Shown here piece after piece: positions 26,734 to 34,737 of a stretch of 64,000 nucleotides of DNA. Every line of letters starts with the position of its first letter. The stretch's first letter is position 1. The position numbers and the translations under genes were made by a program. A model generated the notes under the pieces. That model was not told the DNA's origin, did not search any database, and worked only from the letters and a program-made list of their open reading frames with translations. Source of the stretch: an uncultured Treponema sp. (GTDB lineage: Bacteria > Spirochaetota > Spirochaetia > Treponematales > Treponemataceae); the NCBI GenBank assembly GCA_949300145.1, contig CASGDA010000002.1, forward strand, positions 124,001-188,000, given 5' to 3'.

Positions 26734-27690
26734 ATGCAGGGCCCGGACATAAAGGGAAGATCCCTTGTCAATCTTAAAAACTGGACACCGGAAGAAATAG
26801 ATTTTTTACTGCGGATAGCCGCCAACGAGAAGAAAAATTCCAGGGAAGGAATAATCAAACGCCGTTTTGAGGGGAAAACCCTGGCGATGATTTTTGAAAA
26901 ACGTTCCACAAGAACCCGATGTTCTTTTGAAACGGCCTTCGGGGAGGAAGGCGGTCATCCTGTTTTCCTTTCAAACGCCGATATCCAGCTGGGAGCGAAA
27001 GAATCCCTGGAAGACACCGCCCGTGTCCTCGGCAGAATGTTCTCGGCCATAGAGTTCCGGGGATTCAGCCAGAAAATGGTGGAGGAGCTGGCAGAGAAAT
27101 CCGGCGTTCCCGTTTACAACGGCCTTACAGACGACTACCATCCGACACAGGCCCTTGCGGACATAATGACGCTGTCAGAGGAATTCGGCTCTCCCGCAGG
27201 CAGAAAACTCTGCTTTGTAGGGGACGGACGCAACAATGTGGTACGGTCTTTAATCATAATATGCTCGAAAACGGGAACGAACTGCACGGTGGTCTCCCCG
27301 AAAGCCCTTCACCCGGAACCAGGGCTTTTTGAAGAAATAAAGCCGTGGCTCAAGGCGTCCGGGGCTGAAATAACCGTAACGGAAGACATTTCCGCCGTAA
27401 AAGGCGCGGACGGACTTTATACGGATGTATGGGTCTCCATGGGGGAAGAAAGCAAGAAAGATGAAAGGGTCCGCCTCCTCTCCCCTTACCAGGTGAATGA
27501 CAGGCTGCTTGAAATGACGGGAAACAAAAACTGCATTTTCATGCACTGCCTTCCAGCGGTAAAAGGTGAAGAGGTGACTGTCTCTGTTTTTGAAGGCGGC
27601 GGAAGCCGTGTGTGGGAACAGGCTGAAAACAGAAAACACACAATAAAAGCAATTATGCTTGCAACTTTGCTCAATCAAGATGTATACTGA
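26734..27690 (+). CDS. argF: ornithine carbamoyltransferase
   Basis: Makes citrulline from ornithine and carbamoyl phosphate, or the reverse in the arginine deiminase pathway. Diagnostic motifs are the carbamoyl-phosphate loop RSTRTRCSFETA, DDYHPTQALAD, and the ornithine-loop FMHCLPAVKGEE. Length 318 is normal. I moved the start from a TTG at 26716 to the ATG at 26734, which has GGAGG five bases upstream. No other arg or arc genes are nearby, so the direction of the reaction cannot be told from context. Confidence 0.95.
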   Translation: MQGPDIKGRSLVNLKNWTPEEIDFLLRIAANEKKNSREGIIKRRFEGKTLAMIFEKRSTRTRCSFETAFGEEGGHPVFLSNADIQLGAKESLEDTARVLGRMFSAIEFRGFSQKMVEELAEKSGVPVYNGLTDDYHPTQALADIMTLSEEFGSPAGRKLCFVGDGRNNVVRSLIIICSKTGTNCTVVSPKALHPEPGLFEEIKPWLKASGAEITVTEDISAVKGADGLYTDVWVSMGEESKKDERVRLLSPYQVNDRLLEMTGNKNCIFMHCLPAVKGEEVTVSVFEGGGSRVWEQAENRKHTIKAIMLATLLNQDVY

Positions 27691-27721
27691 ATTTGATTGC
27701 AGAATAAAGTGGAGGTTAACA

Positions 27722-28186
27722 ATGAGTCTGGCAATGAAAAAAATCATTCTCTCACTGGCTGTTATTTTTATGACGGCGGGAGGGCTTTTTGTATCAGCCC
27801 AAACACAGGAGCAGGACAATGTGCGGCAGACAGACCAAACAGAAACTTCTGAAGAAGACTTGGATTTGTATTATATAAATCTTCCGATAGTGAAAATATT
27901 CACCCATCCGGAAGGTTACTATATCCTTTACCGTTCTTCCAACCTGAAAATAGGGAAACTCTACATTCCGTGGGAATGGATGGACTACAGGGATCAAAGG
28001 GCTGTATACGACACTGTAGGGACAGGGGTGAATCCCTATATTTCCTATGTTATAAACAACGGCTCTTTCTACCAGCTGAGGATAAAGGCATCCGCGAATC
28101 TTTTTCATCCTACATGGGGCGTAATAGGAGCCTCGGAAATACCTGATGAAAATTTCGACGTGGAAAGCGTGAATATAAATTTTTAA
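27722..28186 (+). CDS. secreted hypothetical protein
   Basis: A 154-residue protein with a Sec signal peptide (MSLAMKKIILSLAVIFMTAG, cleavage near SAQ), a short acidic linker, and a beta-rich domain (IVKIFTHPEGYYILYRS, GKLYIPWEWM, YVINNGSFYQLRI). No lipobox. GGAGG lies 6 nt before the chosen ATG at 27722; the frame extends upstream into argF but that is unlikely to be used. I recognise no family. Probably periplasmic. Confidence 0.65.
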   Translation: MSLAMKKIILSLAVIFMTAGGLFVSAQTQEQDNVRQTDQTETSEEDLDLYYINLPIVKIFTHPEGYYILYRSSNLKIGKLYIPWEWMDYRDQRAVYDTVGTGVNPYISYVINNGSFYQLRIKASANLFHPTWGVIGASEIPDENFDVESVNINF

Positions 28187-28210
28187 CCGGCCGCTTTGAT
28201 TTAATAAAAC

Positions 28211-29182
28211 ATGTCCCGTATTCCAGAAAAACTGAAGGATTTTCTCTCGGCGTATGATATGTACCTGATAGCAGGGCATAATGAACCTGACGGGGACTGC
28301 ATAGGAAGTTCATTGGCGTTGTCATCTTATTTACAGAGAACAGGGAAAAAGACGCTTTTACTTTCAGCGGGTCCATTCAAACGGACCGAAACCAGGGAAT
28401 ATGAAAAACTGTTTACCTCCTGCGTGCCGGAAAATACGCCGGAAAAAACGGCTGTTATCATCGTAGACTGCTCCGACATTAAACGTACAGGAGACATCGC
28501 CGGGAGTATTTCGGCTTTTCCATGTGCGGTCATTGACCATCATGCGACCAATACAGGAAACGGGGAGGCGGATTTCATCGATCCGGGGAAACCGGCTTCA
28601 GCGGTTTTAATACAGCAGATAATAGAGGAATGCTCCGGCACGGTGACAAAGTATGAGGCGGAAATGCTCCTTTTCGGGGTATGCACAGACACAGGCTTTT
28701 TCAGGCATCTGGATTCAAACAGTTCGGAAACCTTTTCCGCTGTTTCCAGGCTTGTGCTTGCCGGAGGGAATCCCAAACAGACTTTTGCGAAAATCCGGGG
28801 CGGAAAATCCTTTGAATCCAGGCTTCTCATATCCTCCATCCTGTCCAGAATGGAGCGTTATTATGACGGCAGGCTTATTGTCTCCATGCAGACGCTGGAA
28901 GAAACCGAGAAATACGGGAACGAGGCAAGGGACTCCGATTCACTTTACCAATTGATACAGGCGGTGGAGGGGGTTGAGGCCATTGTAATCGTAAAACAGG
29001 AAACCGAAACCAGATGTTCCGTCGGATTCAGGTCTCTGGATAAAATCGATGTAAGCCTGGTGGCCTCATCTTTCGGGGGCGGCGGCCATAAACAGGCGTC
29101 TGGATTGAGCATAGAAGGAAAAGCCGAAAAACTTATACCGGTATTTGTCGAAGCCTTCAAAGCCCAATTCACCCGCCAATAA
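28211..29182 (+). CDS. nrnA: DHH/DHHA1 phosphoesterase, NrnA-like
   Basis: A 323-residue DHH-family enzyme resembling NrnA, which degrades nanoRNA and pAp. Motifs I-IV are GHNEPDGDCIGSS (two metal-binding Asp), VIIVDCSD, VIDHHATN (the DHH motif) and a later CTDTGFFRH. The C-terminal DHHA1 domain carries FGGGGHKQASG. All catalytic residues are present. The Shine-Dalgarno is weak. It may also act on cyclic dinucleotide breakdown products, as some family members do, which would matter beside two HD-GYP proteins. Confidence 0.88.
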   Translation: MSRIPEKLKDFLSAYDMYLIAGHNEPDGDCIGSSLALSSYLQRTGKKTLLLSAGPFKRTETREYEKLFTSCVPENTPEKTAVIIVDCSDIKRTGDIAGSISAFPCAVIDHHATNTGNGEADFIDPGKPASAVLIQQIIEECSGTVTKYEAEMLLFGVCTDTGFFRHLDSNSSETFSAVSRLVLAGGNPKQTFAKIRGGKSFESRLLISSILSRMERYYDGRLIVSMQTLEETEKYGNEARDSDSLYQLIQAVEGVEAIVIVKQETETRCSVGFRSLDKIDVSLVASSFGGGGHKQASGLSIEGKAEKLIPVFVEAFKAQFTRQ

Positions 29183-29226
29183 GGCGAACAGAAGAACACA
29201 CAGGGTTCCAGGTTCGCCGTATTTTT
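29183..29226 (+). terminator. weak terminator after the DHH gene
   Basis: GGCGAAC (29183-29189) pairs with GTTCGCC (29212-29218) across a 22-nt loop, followed by GTATTTTT. The stem is short and the loop long. Confidence 0.4.
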
Positions 29227-29514
29227 CCCCCATTCCACAGTTTCAAAATCCCCGCTGAATTCAAAAAAACAGGGATTAAGCCCCAGAATCACTTAAAATC
29301 CATTATTTTATTTTAATTTATTTTAAATTATTCCGATTAAAAAAGAAGTTATGCTTTAAAATAAAGTAAAAAAAAGATTAATTCATCATTATTTCTTGTA
29401 AGGCAACTTTTTTTTTAATTTTTTTTTAGCTTTTAAAGTCACCTGACAACTTTTTGCGAATAAATATTTATGCAGTGAAAGTCTGCGAAAAAAAAAGCAT
29501 TGGGGGAGACTTAT
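29227..29514. promoter_or_regulatory. AT-rich gene-free stretch upstream of the sigma-like gene
   Basis: A 288-bp gene-free region, extremely A/T-rich from about 29294 onward, with phased A and T tracts that would bend DNA. CTGACA (29443-29448) followed after 16-17 bp by TATTTA/ATTTAT (about 29465-29471) is a plausible promoter, partly inside the palindrome ATAAATATTTAT. I see no coding sequence in it. Confidence 0.35.
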
Positions 29515-30492
29515 ATGAGAAAAAATGATTTGAGCTCATCATGGGAGAATTTCAGCAAAAACAAAAGCCTGGAGAACCGGCAGAAACTGGTTCATGCCGT
29601 CGCAGCTTACATTTTCACCAATCTGACTTACATAACTTCGCAGGCCTGTAGTCTGAAGGATGACACAAGGAGCGATTTTATCCTCTGGATTTATCCGAAA
29701 CTGGCAAAAATAGTGGAAAAATTCAATCCGGAAAGATCTTCTTTACCGACTTATATAGGCATGATAGTGAAATTCAAATATAAAACCTTCTGCCGGGAAC
29801 AGAAAAAACATTACTACATACAGGAAGCTGCGGAAATTGAAGGTAATTCACTGACGGAAAAAAGTTTCAATGAAGAAAATACGGATTGTTTTTCCTCTCC
29901 GGCGGACTCTGTCTCGGAATTCGCGGCGGAATACAATACACCGTCCAAACCATTAATCCCTTCCGGAGCGCTTGCCTTTACAAAATGCATGAAAAAAAAG
30001 AAAGCGAGGGATATCCTTCTTCTTGCATTGAAATCAACATTCTATATTTCCGAGGACTTAGTGGAAAAAAGCGCCGCTGCATGCGGTATAAGTAAAAACG
30101 AACTGAAAGCCTTGATGGACACAATACGCACCGATTACGGGGAAAGACAGAAGCTTTTTGAATCACTGAAAATGCAGAGGCATGGATATTATCTCCGGTC
30201 ATTCATATGCCAGCAGCGGCTGCGTAAACTTGCATCGGAATACAACCAGGACATCTGCGAAGCGAAACCCATAGAAAAAGAAAAGGAATTCTGTGAACGA
30301 CAGAAGGAAAGACTGAGCGTCAGGATGAGCAAAATCCAAAGAACCCCAAGCAACAGGTATCTGGCTTCACTGTTGAACATACCCAGGGGAAGCGTGGATT
30401 CTGCACTTGTAAGATTGAAAAAAGAATTGTATCCTGAAAAGCCATGGAACTTTACATCGCAAGCGGAAACAGACATAAACAGCAGGAAATAG
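29515..30492 (+). CDS. sigma-70-like or related DNA-binding protein (divergent)
   Basis: A 325-residue soluble basic protein. DFILWIYPKLAKIVEKFNPE with LPTYIGMIVKFKYKTFCREQ looks like a sigma-factor region 2 core (acidic helix, then aromatic/basic helix that melts promoter DNA). Near the C-terminus NRYLASLLNIPRGSVDSALV is a good helix-turn-helix like region 4. The 180 residues between are not recognisable. I use the ATG at 29515 with GGGGGAG upstream. It overlaps rdgB by 49 nt in another frame. The sigma-factor reading is inference. Confidence 0.5.
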   Translation: MRKNDLSSSWENFSKNKSLENRQKLVHAVAAYIFTNLTYITSQACSLKDDTRSDFILWIYPKLAKIVEKFNPERSSLPTYIGMIVKFKYKTFCREQKKHYYIQEAAEIEGNSLTEKSFNEENTDCFSSPADSVSEFAAEYNTPSKPLIPSGALAFTKCMKKKKARDILLLALKSTFYISEDLVEKSAAACGISKNELKALMDTIRTDYGERQKLFESLKMQRHGYYLRSFICQQRLRKLASEYNQDICEAKPIEKEKEFCERQKERLSVRMSKIQRTPSNRYLASLLNIPRGSVDSALVRLKKELYPEKPWNFTSQAETDINSRK

Positions 30493-31049
30493 CGGAAATT
30501 CTTCCGGAATTCGACATAATTCTGCCGGAAGATAAAAACATTGTCTTTAATCCAGAAGAAACAGGAAATTCCTTTTTTGAAAATGCTTTCATCAAAGCGG
30601 AAAACCTGTACGAAATCACAGGGAAACCGGCTTTAGCCGATGATTCGGGAATCTGCGTCGATGCCCTGGACGGCAAGCCGGGTATTTTTTCAGCCAGATT
30701 TGGAAGCGAAAACGGTGACAAGCTTTCAGATGCGGACAGGAACAACTATCTCCTGAGGAAAATGGCAGGTATAAAAAACCGCGCATGCAGGTTTGTATGC
30801 TGCATAGTATTATACGGCGGCAAAAACCGCTTTATATCAGTCCAGGAAACCCTGGAGGGGATTTTACTGGAAGAACCCAGGGGAAAAAACGGTTTTGGGT
30901 ATGATCCCCTGGTTTTTCTGCCTGAACTTGGAAAGTCAGTTGCGGAATTAAACGCTGAAGAAAAGAACAGCCTGTCCCACAGGGGGAAAGCGGTAAGGAC
31001 ACTGGCCCCTGCCCTGCCCGGTTTTCTGTCAGAGACAGCGCAAACGTGA
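30444..31049 (+). CDS. rdgB: RdgB/HAM1 non-canonical purine NTP pyrophosphatase
   Basis: Removes ITP, dITP and XTP from nucleotide pools. Family signatures are IASGNRHKQQEI (substrate-binding SxNxxK-type loop), ALADDSGICVDAL (catalytic Asp pair), GIFSARFG, GKNGFGYDPLVF and SHRGKA. Length 201 is normal. The ATG lies 49 nt inside the preceding gene and has only a poor ribosome-binding site, which points to translational coupling. It converges with a methyltransferase gene, 6 bp apart. Confidence 0.95.
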   Translation: MELYIASGNRHKQQEIAEILPEFDIILPEDKNIVFNPEETGNSFFENAFIKAENLYEITGKPALADDSGICVDALDGKPGIFSARFGSENGDKLSDADRNNYLLRKMAGIKNRACRFVCCIVLYGGKNRFISVQETLEGILLEEPRGKNGFGYDPLVFLPELGKSVAELNAEEKNSLSHRGKAVRTLAPALPGFLSETAQT

Positions 31050-31055
31050 AATCAC

Positions 31056-31829
31056 TCATGATTCCTTTCTGAAAACCATAAGATCGCCGCATTCTCCTTC
31101 CCCGCCGGGATCATTTCCGGCGACGGGAAAAACGGCTTTCAGACCTGTTCCGGAAACCGCTTTTTCCATTGCCGTGTAAGAATAAAAGGCGACATGGGTA
31201 AAATCCATCCGGTACCACCATTTTTCAAAAAAATCCGGGAAAGAAGACCCGGCGGGCGGAATAAATCTGGTGGAAACAGCGCAAAACCCCTCCGGTTTGA
31301 CAAACGAAGCCATTTCAGAAAACGTCTTTCCAGGGAAATGAAAATGCTCGGCGCATTCATGGCAAAGAACCAAATCAAAACTCCCGGGAGAAATTTCAAG
31401 GCGGGAATATTCCGGCCACCCTTCAGGAAAAAAAAACGGATCCGTCCCATAGGCGGCATATCCGTCCTCACGCAAAAGATAGGCCAGAACAGGAGAAGGG
31501 CCGCAGCCGAAATCAAGAATCCGCATTCCGGGAAAAGCATTGACTCCCGGCGTTTTCAGAACCCTTGAGACGAAGCCTTTCAGCATACCAAGATATTTCT
31601 CATCGCAGACGCTGTTTTCATGAAGGAGGTACCGCTCTTTCTCCCCGGCCGGGGAAGGAAGATATTCCCGCGCGCAAAAAATCCCACCGCAAACACGGCA
31701 ATGACAATAAAGCCGTGTTTTATTCTTACCGAGAGGAAAAAACCTGGAATAAGTTTCTTTTTCACCGCAAAAAACACAGGAATGTCCTTTTCCGGTTGGG
31801 TTTTCAGCGTTTGATTCACATATAGGCAT
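31056..31829 (-). CDS. zinc-ribbon class I SAM methyltransferase
   Basis: A 257-residue protein. The N-terminus has a zinc ribbon (CVFC, then CHCRVCGGIFC). The SAM-binding motif I is MRILDFGCGPSPVLAYLL, with FDLVLCHECAEHF as motif II/III. The overall pattern resembles methyltransferases acting on sugars or small metabolites in cell-surface pathways; the substrate cannot be told. AAGGA lies about 6 nt before the ATG. Divergent from flaB1, so a link to flagellin or surface modification is possible but unproved. Confidence 0.75.
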   Translation of the reverse strand: MPICESNAENPTGKGHSCVFCGEKETYSRFFPLGKNKTRLYCHCRVCGGIFCAREYLPSPAGEKERYLLHENSVCDEKYLGMLKGFVSRVLKTPGVNAFPGMRILDFGCGPSPVLAYLLREDGYAAYGTDPFFFPEGWPEYSRLEISPGSFDLVLCHECAEHFHFPGKTFSEMASFVKPEGFCAVSTRFIPPAGSSFPDFFEKWWYRMDFTHVAFYSYTAMEKAVSGTGLKAVFPVAGNDPGGEGECGDLMVFRKES

Positions 31830-31866
31830 TTTTTTCCTTTTTTTTCAAATTTTTCAAAATTTTTCC

Positions 31867-31893
31867 TAAAGTTAAAAAAAAATATTCCGAAGA
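31867..31893 (+). promoter_or_regulatory. sigma-28 (FliA) promoter of flaB1
   Basis: TAAAGTTA (31867-31874), an 11-bp spacer and TCCGAAGA (31886-31893). The consensus for FliA promoters is TAAAGTTT-N11-GCCGATAA, so the spacing is exact and the -35 differs at one base. Transcription would start near 31901. Confidence 0.7.
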
Positions 31894-31900
31894 TATAGGC

Positions 31901-32019
31901 GGAATAAAGTGATTTTTAAGCCGCAGGGCTGTTCTTACGGCTGGAACATCAGTTCCGGAAGTCACTTTTATTCTCGGAAGGCAAGGATGCTTTCTGAATC
32001 TTTTTCATGGAGGAAATCT
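31901..32019 (+). promoter_or_regulatory. structured flaB1 leader with CsrA-type hairpin
   Basis: The roughly 120-nt 5' UTR can fold into a three-way junction: AAAGTGA (31906-31912) with 31962-31968, AGCCG (31919-31923) with 31938-31942, and GGAAC (31943-31947) with 31952-31956 over an ATCA loop. Downstream, GGCAAGGATGC (31980-31990) matches 8 of 10 core positions of the CsrA consensus ACARGGAUGU, with GGA in the loop of a small AAGGC/GCTTT hairpin. A second GGA lies in the Shine-Dalgarno ATGGAGGAA. csrA and fliW are encoded 8 kb away. Confidence 0.5.
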
Positions 32020-32880
32020 ATGATTATCAACCACAACCTTTCTGCAATGTTCGCACAGCGGACACTTGGAATCACAAACGGTGCCATCCACAACGACATC
32101 TCAAAGCTGTCGTCCGGAATGCGCATTAACAAAGCCGGGGACGATGCTTCCGGTTTGGCTGTATCAGAAAAAATGCGCAGCCAGATCAGGGGTCTTAACC
32201 AGGCTTCCCAGAATGCGTCAAACGGTATCAGTTTCATCCAGACGACCGAAGGTTATTTGCAGGAAACCACCGACATCCTTCAGCGTATCAGGGAACTTGC
32301 AATCCAGGCTTCCAACGGTATTTACTCCGCGGAAGACAGAATGCAAATCCAGGTTGAGGTGTCACAGCTGGTAGCGGAAGTGGACAGAATTGCAAGCGCG
32401 GCGCAATTCAACGGTATGAACCTGCTTACAGGCCGCTTCGCACGTGAAACAGGCGAAAACGTAATCGGCGGATCAATGTGGTTCCATATTGGTGCCAACA
32501 TGGATCAGCGTATGCGCGCCTATATCGGTACGATGACAGCCGCAGCCCTCGGCGTAAGGAACGTCGGGGATGAAAGCATCATGAGCCTTGAAACACAGGA
32601 CTCAGCGAACAGAGCCATCGGAACACTGGACGCGGCGCTGAAAATCGTGAACAAACAGCGCGCGGATCTCGGTGCTTACCAGAACAGGCTCGGTCATACC
32701 GTAAACGGCTTGAACATCGCGGCGGAAAACATGCAGGCTGCTGAATCCCGCATACGTGACGCCGATATGGCTCAGGCTATGGTTGACTACACCAGAGACC
32801 AGATTCTGGCCCAGGCGGGAACAGCTATGCTGGCTCAGGCGAATGCAACCAGCCAGCAGGTTCTGTCACTTCTCAGATAA
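32020..32880 (+). CDS. flaB1: flagellin FlaB (core filament)
   Basis: A 286-residue core flagellin of the periplasmic flagellum. The conserved N-terminal D0/D1 ([37 protein letters not shown]) and C-terminal D1/D0 ([34 protein letters not shown]) helices are intact, with the very short central part typical of spirochaete FlaB. GGAGG lies 6 nt before the ATG. It has its own sigma-28 promoter and terminator, so it is transcribed separately from flaB2. The allele number is arbitrary. Confidence 0.95.
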   Translation: MIINHNLSAMFAQRTLGITNGAIHNDISKLSSGMRINKAGDDASGLAVSEKMRSQIRGLNQASQNASNGISFIQTTEGYLQETTDILQRIRELAIQASNGIYSAEDRMQIQVEVSQLVAEVDRIASAAQFNGMNLLTGRFARETGENVIGGSMWFHIGANMDQRMRAYIGTMTAAALGVRNVGDESIMSLETQDSANRAIGTLDAALKIVNKQRADLGAYQNRLGHTVNGLNIAAENMQAAESRIRDADMAQAMVDYTRDQILAQAGTAMLAQANATSQQVLSLLR

Positions 32881-32900
32881 GCATAGAACGTGCGGATATA

Positions 32901-32950
32901 CGTGCCGGATTTTCCGGCGCGTGTATTCCGGCGGTTTTCCGGGATTTTTT
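32901..32950 (+). terminator. flaB1 terminator
   Basis: CGTGCCGG (32901-32908) pairs with 32914-32921 (one G-U). A second CCGG hairpin (32928-32942) is followed directly by ATTTTTT, and another T run starts near 32954. Confidence 0.75.
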
Positions 32951-33016
32951 CAGTTTTTTTACTATACGGCGTTATTTTTTTTAAATAAACAGGTGTAAAA
33001 AAACGTCAAAATATGT

Positions 33017-33260
33017 TATTATAGAATGTAAGTGTATATTTCTGCCTGCTTTCAGGCTTTTATACACAGGGTTCTTTGACAATCACCTCCAGGTCTTCCG
33101 GTACGGTACAGACGGTTACGTTTGATTACCTGCCGAAAACAGGGTTCAAGCGATACCTTCCGTATCGTGGCCGCTTTTCCGCGGAGGCGCTTCCGCGGGG
33201 ATTCTTGGACACGAACGGCCGGAATGCAAGGAATGCATACCGGAAGAATCTTCAAGGAGG
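33017..33260 (+). promoter_or_regulatory. long structured leader of flaB2
   Basis: The 388-bp gap before flaB2 holds no gene. TATTAT (33017-33022) is a possible -10; I see no sigma-28 site. The leader starts with GTGTATA (33032-33038) pairing with 33061-33067 around GCCTG/CAGGC. It ends with a rod from 33200 to 33250: GATTCTT with AAGAATC, CCGG with CCGG, then ATGCA (33224-33228) with TGCAT (33234-33238) presenting AGGAA in the loop, a CsrA-like site. The Shine-Dalgarno AAGGAGG follows at 33254. Confidence 0.45.
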
Positions 33261-33268
33261 GTCAAAAT

Positions 33269-34123
33269 ATGGTTATCAACCACAATTTGAGCGCTATGTA
33301 TGCCCAGCGGCAGTCCTCTGTAATTGAAAGCGGATTGCAGCACAACATCGAGCGGCTCTCAAGCGGTCAACGGATTAACCGTGCCGGTGATGATGCCAGC
33401 GGACTTGCCGTTTCCGAAAAAATGAGGACGCAAATCCGCGGTTTGAATCAAGCCGGTGAAAATATCCAGAACGGAGTGTCGTTTATCCAGGCTACCGAAG
33501 GGTATCTTGGCGAAACAACGGACATTGTCCAAAGGCTCCGGGAACTTTCAATCCAGGCTGCAAACGGAATTTATTCCGCTGAGGACAGAATGCAGATTCA
33601 GGTTGAAGTTTCACAGCTTGTGGATGAAGTTAACCGCATTGCAAGCCACGCGCAATTCAACGGGATGAATATCCTTACAGGACGTTTCGCCCGTGATTCC
33701 GCCATGGGTCCGATGCAGCTTCATGTCGGCGCAAACGTCGATCAGAATGAAACAATTTATATCGGAACTATGACAGCGACAGCTCTCGGTCTTACTGGAG
33801 CGCAAGGAGCGGAAGATTCTATGATTTCATTGTCATCTGTTGAAGGCGCTAACATGGCTATAGCGGCCCTTGATTCCGCATTGAAAACCATTAACAAACA
33901 GCGCGCTGATCTCGGTGCGTATCAGAACAGGTTTGAAATGGCATACAACGGAATCGCGATAGCCGCTGAAAATATGCAGGCGGCGGAATCCCGCATCAGG
34001 GATACGGATATGGCTGCGGAGATGGTTGACTTCACCAAAAACCAGATCCTTAGTCAGGCCGGCATTGCAATGGTTGCACAAGCTAATACACAGCCGCAGT
34101 CAGTTCTCAGACTGATGCAGTGA
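33269..34123 (+). CDS. flaB2: flagellin FlaB (core filament)
   Basis: A 284-residue core flagellin closely related to the one just upstream ([53 protein letters not shown]). The two are most alike in the terminal helices and differ around the middle. AAGGAGG lies 8 nt before the chosen ATG; the longer upstream frame runs through the leader and is not used. Different leader and promoter signals from flaB1 suggest the two filament subunits are timed or dosed differently. Confidence 0.95.
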   Translation: MVINHNLSAMYAQRQSSVIESGLQHNIERLSSGQRINRAGDDASGLAVSEKMRTQIRGLNQAGENIQNGVSFIQATEGYLGETTDIVQRLRELSIQAANGIYSAEDRMQIQVEVSQLVDEVNRIASHAQFNGMNILTGRFARDSAMGPMQLHVGANVDQNETIYIGTMTATALGLTGAQGAEDSMISLSSVEGANMAIAALDSALKTINKQRADLGAYQNRFEMAYNGIAIAAENMQAAESRIRDTDMAAEMVDFTKNQILSQAGIAMVAQANTQPQSVLRLMQ

Positions 34124-34190
34124 ACCTGACACCGTGAAAGGCTGCTGGATGTCACCTTTTGCGGAACTTGAACGGGAAAGCCGTTCACCG

Positions 34191-34225
34191 GAAGAAGAAG
34201 CAGCGCCATTCTTCTTCCCCTTTTT
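34191..34225 (+). terminator. flaB2 terminator
   Basis: GAAGAAGAA (34191-34199) pairs perfectly with TTCTTCTTC (34209-34217) over a 9-nt loop, followed by CCCTTTTT. Confidence 0.75.
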
Positions 34226-34342
34226 AAAACAGGACGCCGGAAAAACCGGCGTATAAATAAAACGGACGGGGATTTATGTAAAACGAATTTCCGGATTCCG
34301 TGTCACGGATGACGCGGAAATGTTTTTCAGTGGAGGTTTCCG

Positions 34343-34690
34343 ATGAGTATGGAGATTTCAAGCATCGGACAGCAACTGACGGCAATGGATCGCCGTGTAG
34401 AAGAAATACCGGCCGGTTCACTTCGGACTCAGCCTGCCGAAGAAACAAGAGCAGAGGCGGTTCATCAGGAAATGGACGTCTCTGAAGCGGTTGAGCAAAT
34501 CCAGAAAATAGCGGATATGTTCAACAGGGAATTAAAATTTCATGTCAGCAAGGAATTGAACAGGGTTATTGTCAAAGTGATAGACTCTTCTACCGATAAA
34601 GTAATCAGGGAGATTCCTTCGGCGGAAATCCAGAGATTACAGTTGAGAATAAAGGAAACCCTGGGACTTTTATTTGACGAGTCAATTTAA
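34343..34690 (+). CDS. flaG: FlaG family protein
   Basis: A 115-residue FlaG-type protein found beside fliD in many flagellar loci and linked to filament length control. The conserved C-terminal half reads ELKFHVSKELNRVIVKVID with IREIPSAEIQRLQLRIKE. GGAGG lies 7 nt before the ATG. A perfect ACGCCGG/CCGGCGT hairpin (34234-34252) in the upstream gap may be a second terminator for flaB2. It leads into fliD 47 nt downstream and is likely in the same operon. Confidence 0.9.
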   Translation: MSMEISSIGQQLTAMDRRVEEIPAGSLRTQPAEETRAEAVHQEMDVSEAVEQIQKIADMFNRELKFHVSKELNRVIVKVIDSSTDKVIREIPSAEIQRLQLRIKETLGLLFDESI

Positions 34691-34737
34691 AACTACAGGC
34701 GGCCGGAGTCCGATATTATAAGCGTGGAGATGACATT

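Noticed and set aside
34234-34252. ACGCCGG-AAAAA-CCGGCGT as the main flaB2 terminator
   Set aside because: No T run follows; the upstream GAAGAAGAA/TTCTTCTTC hairpin with CCCTTTTT fits better.
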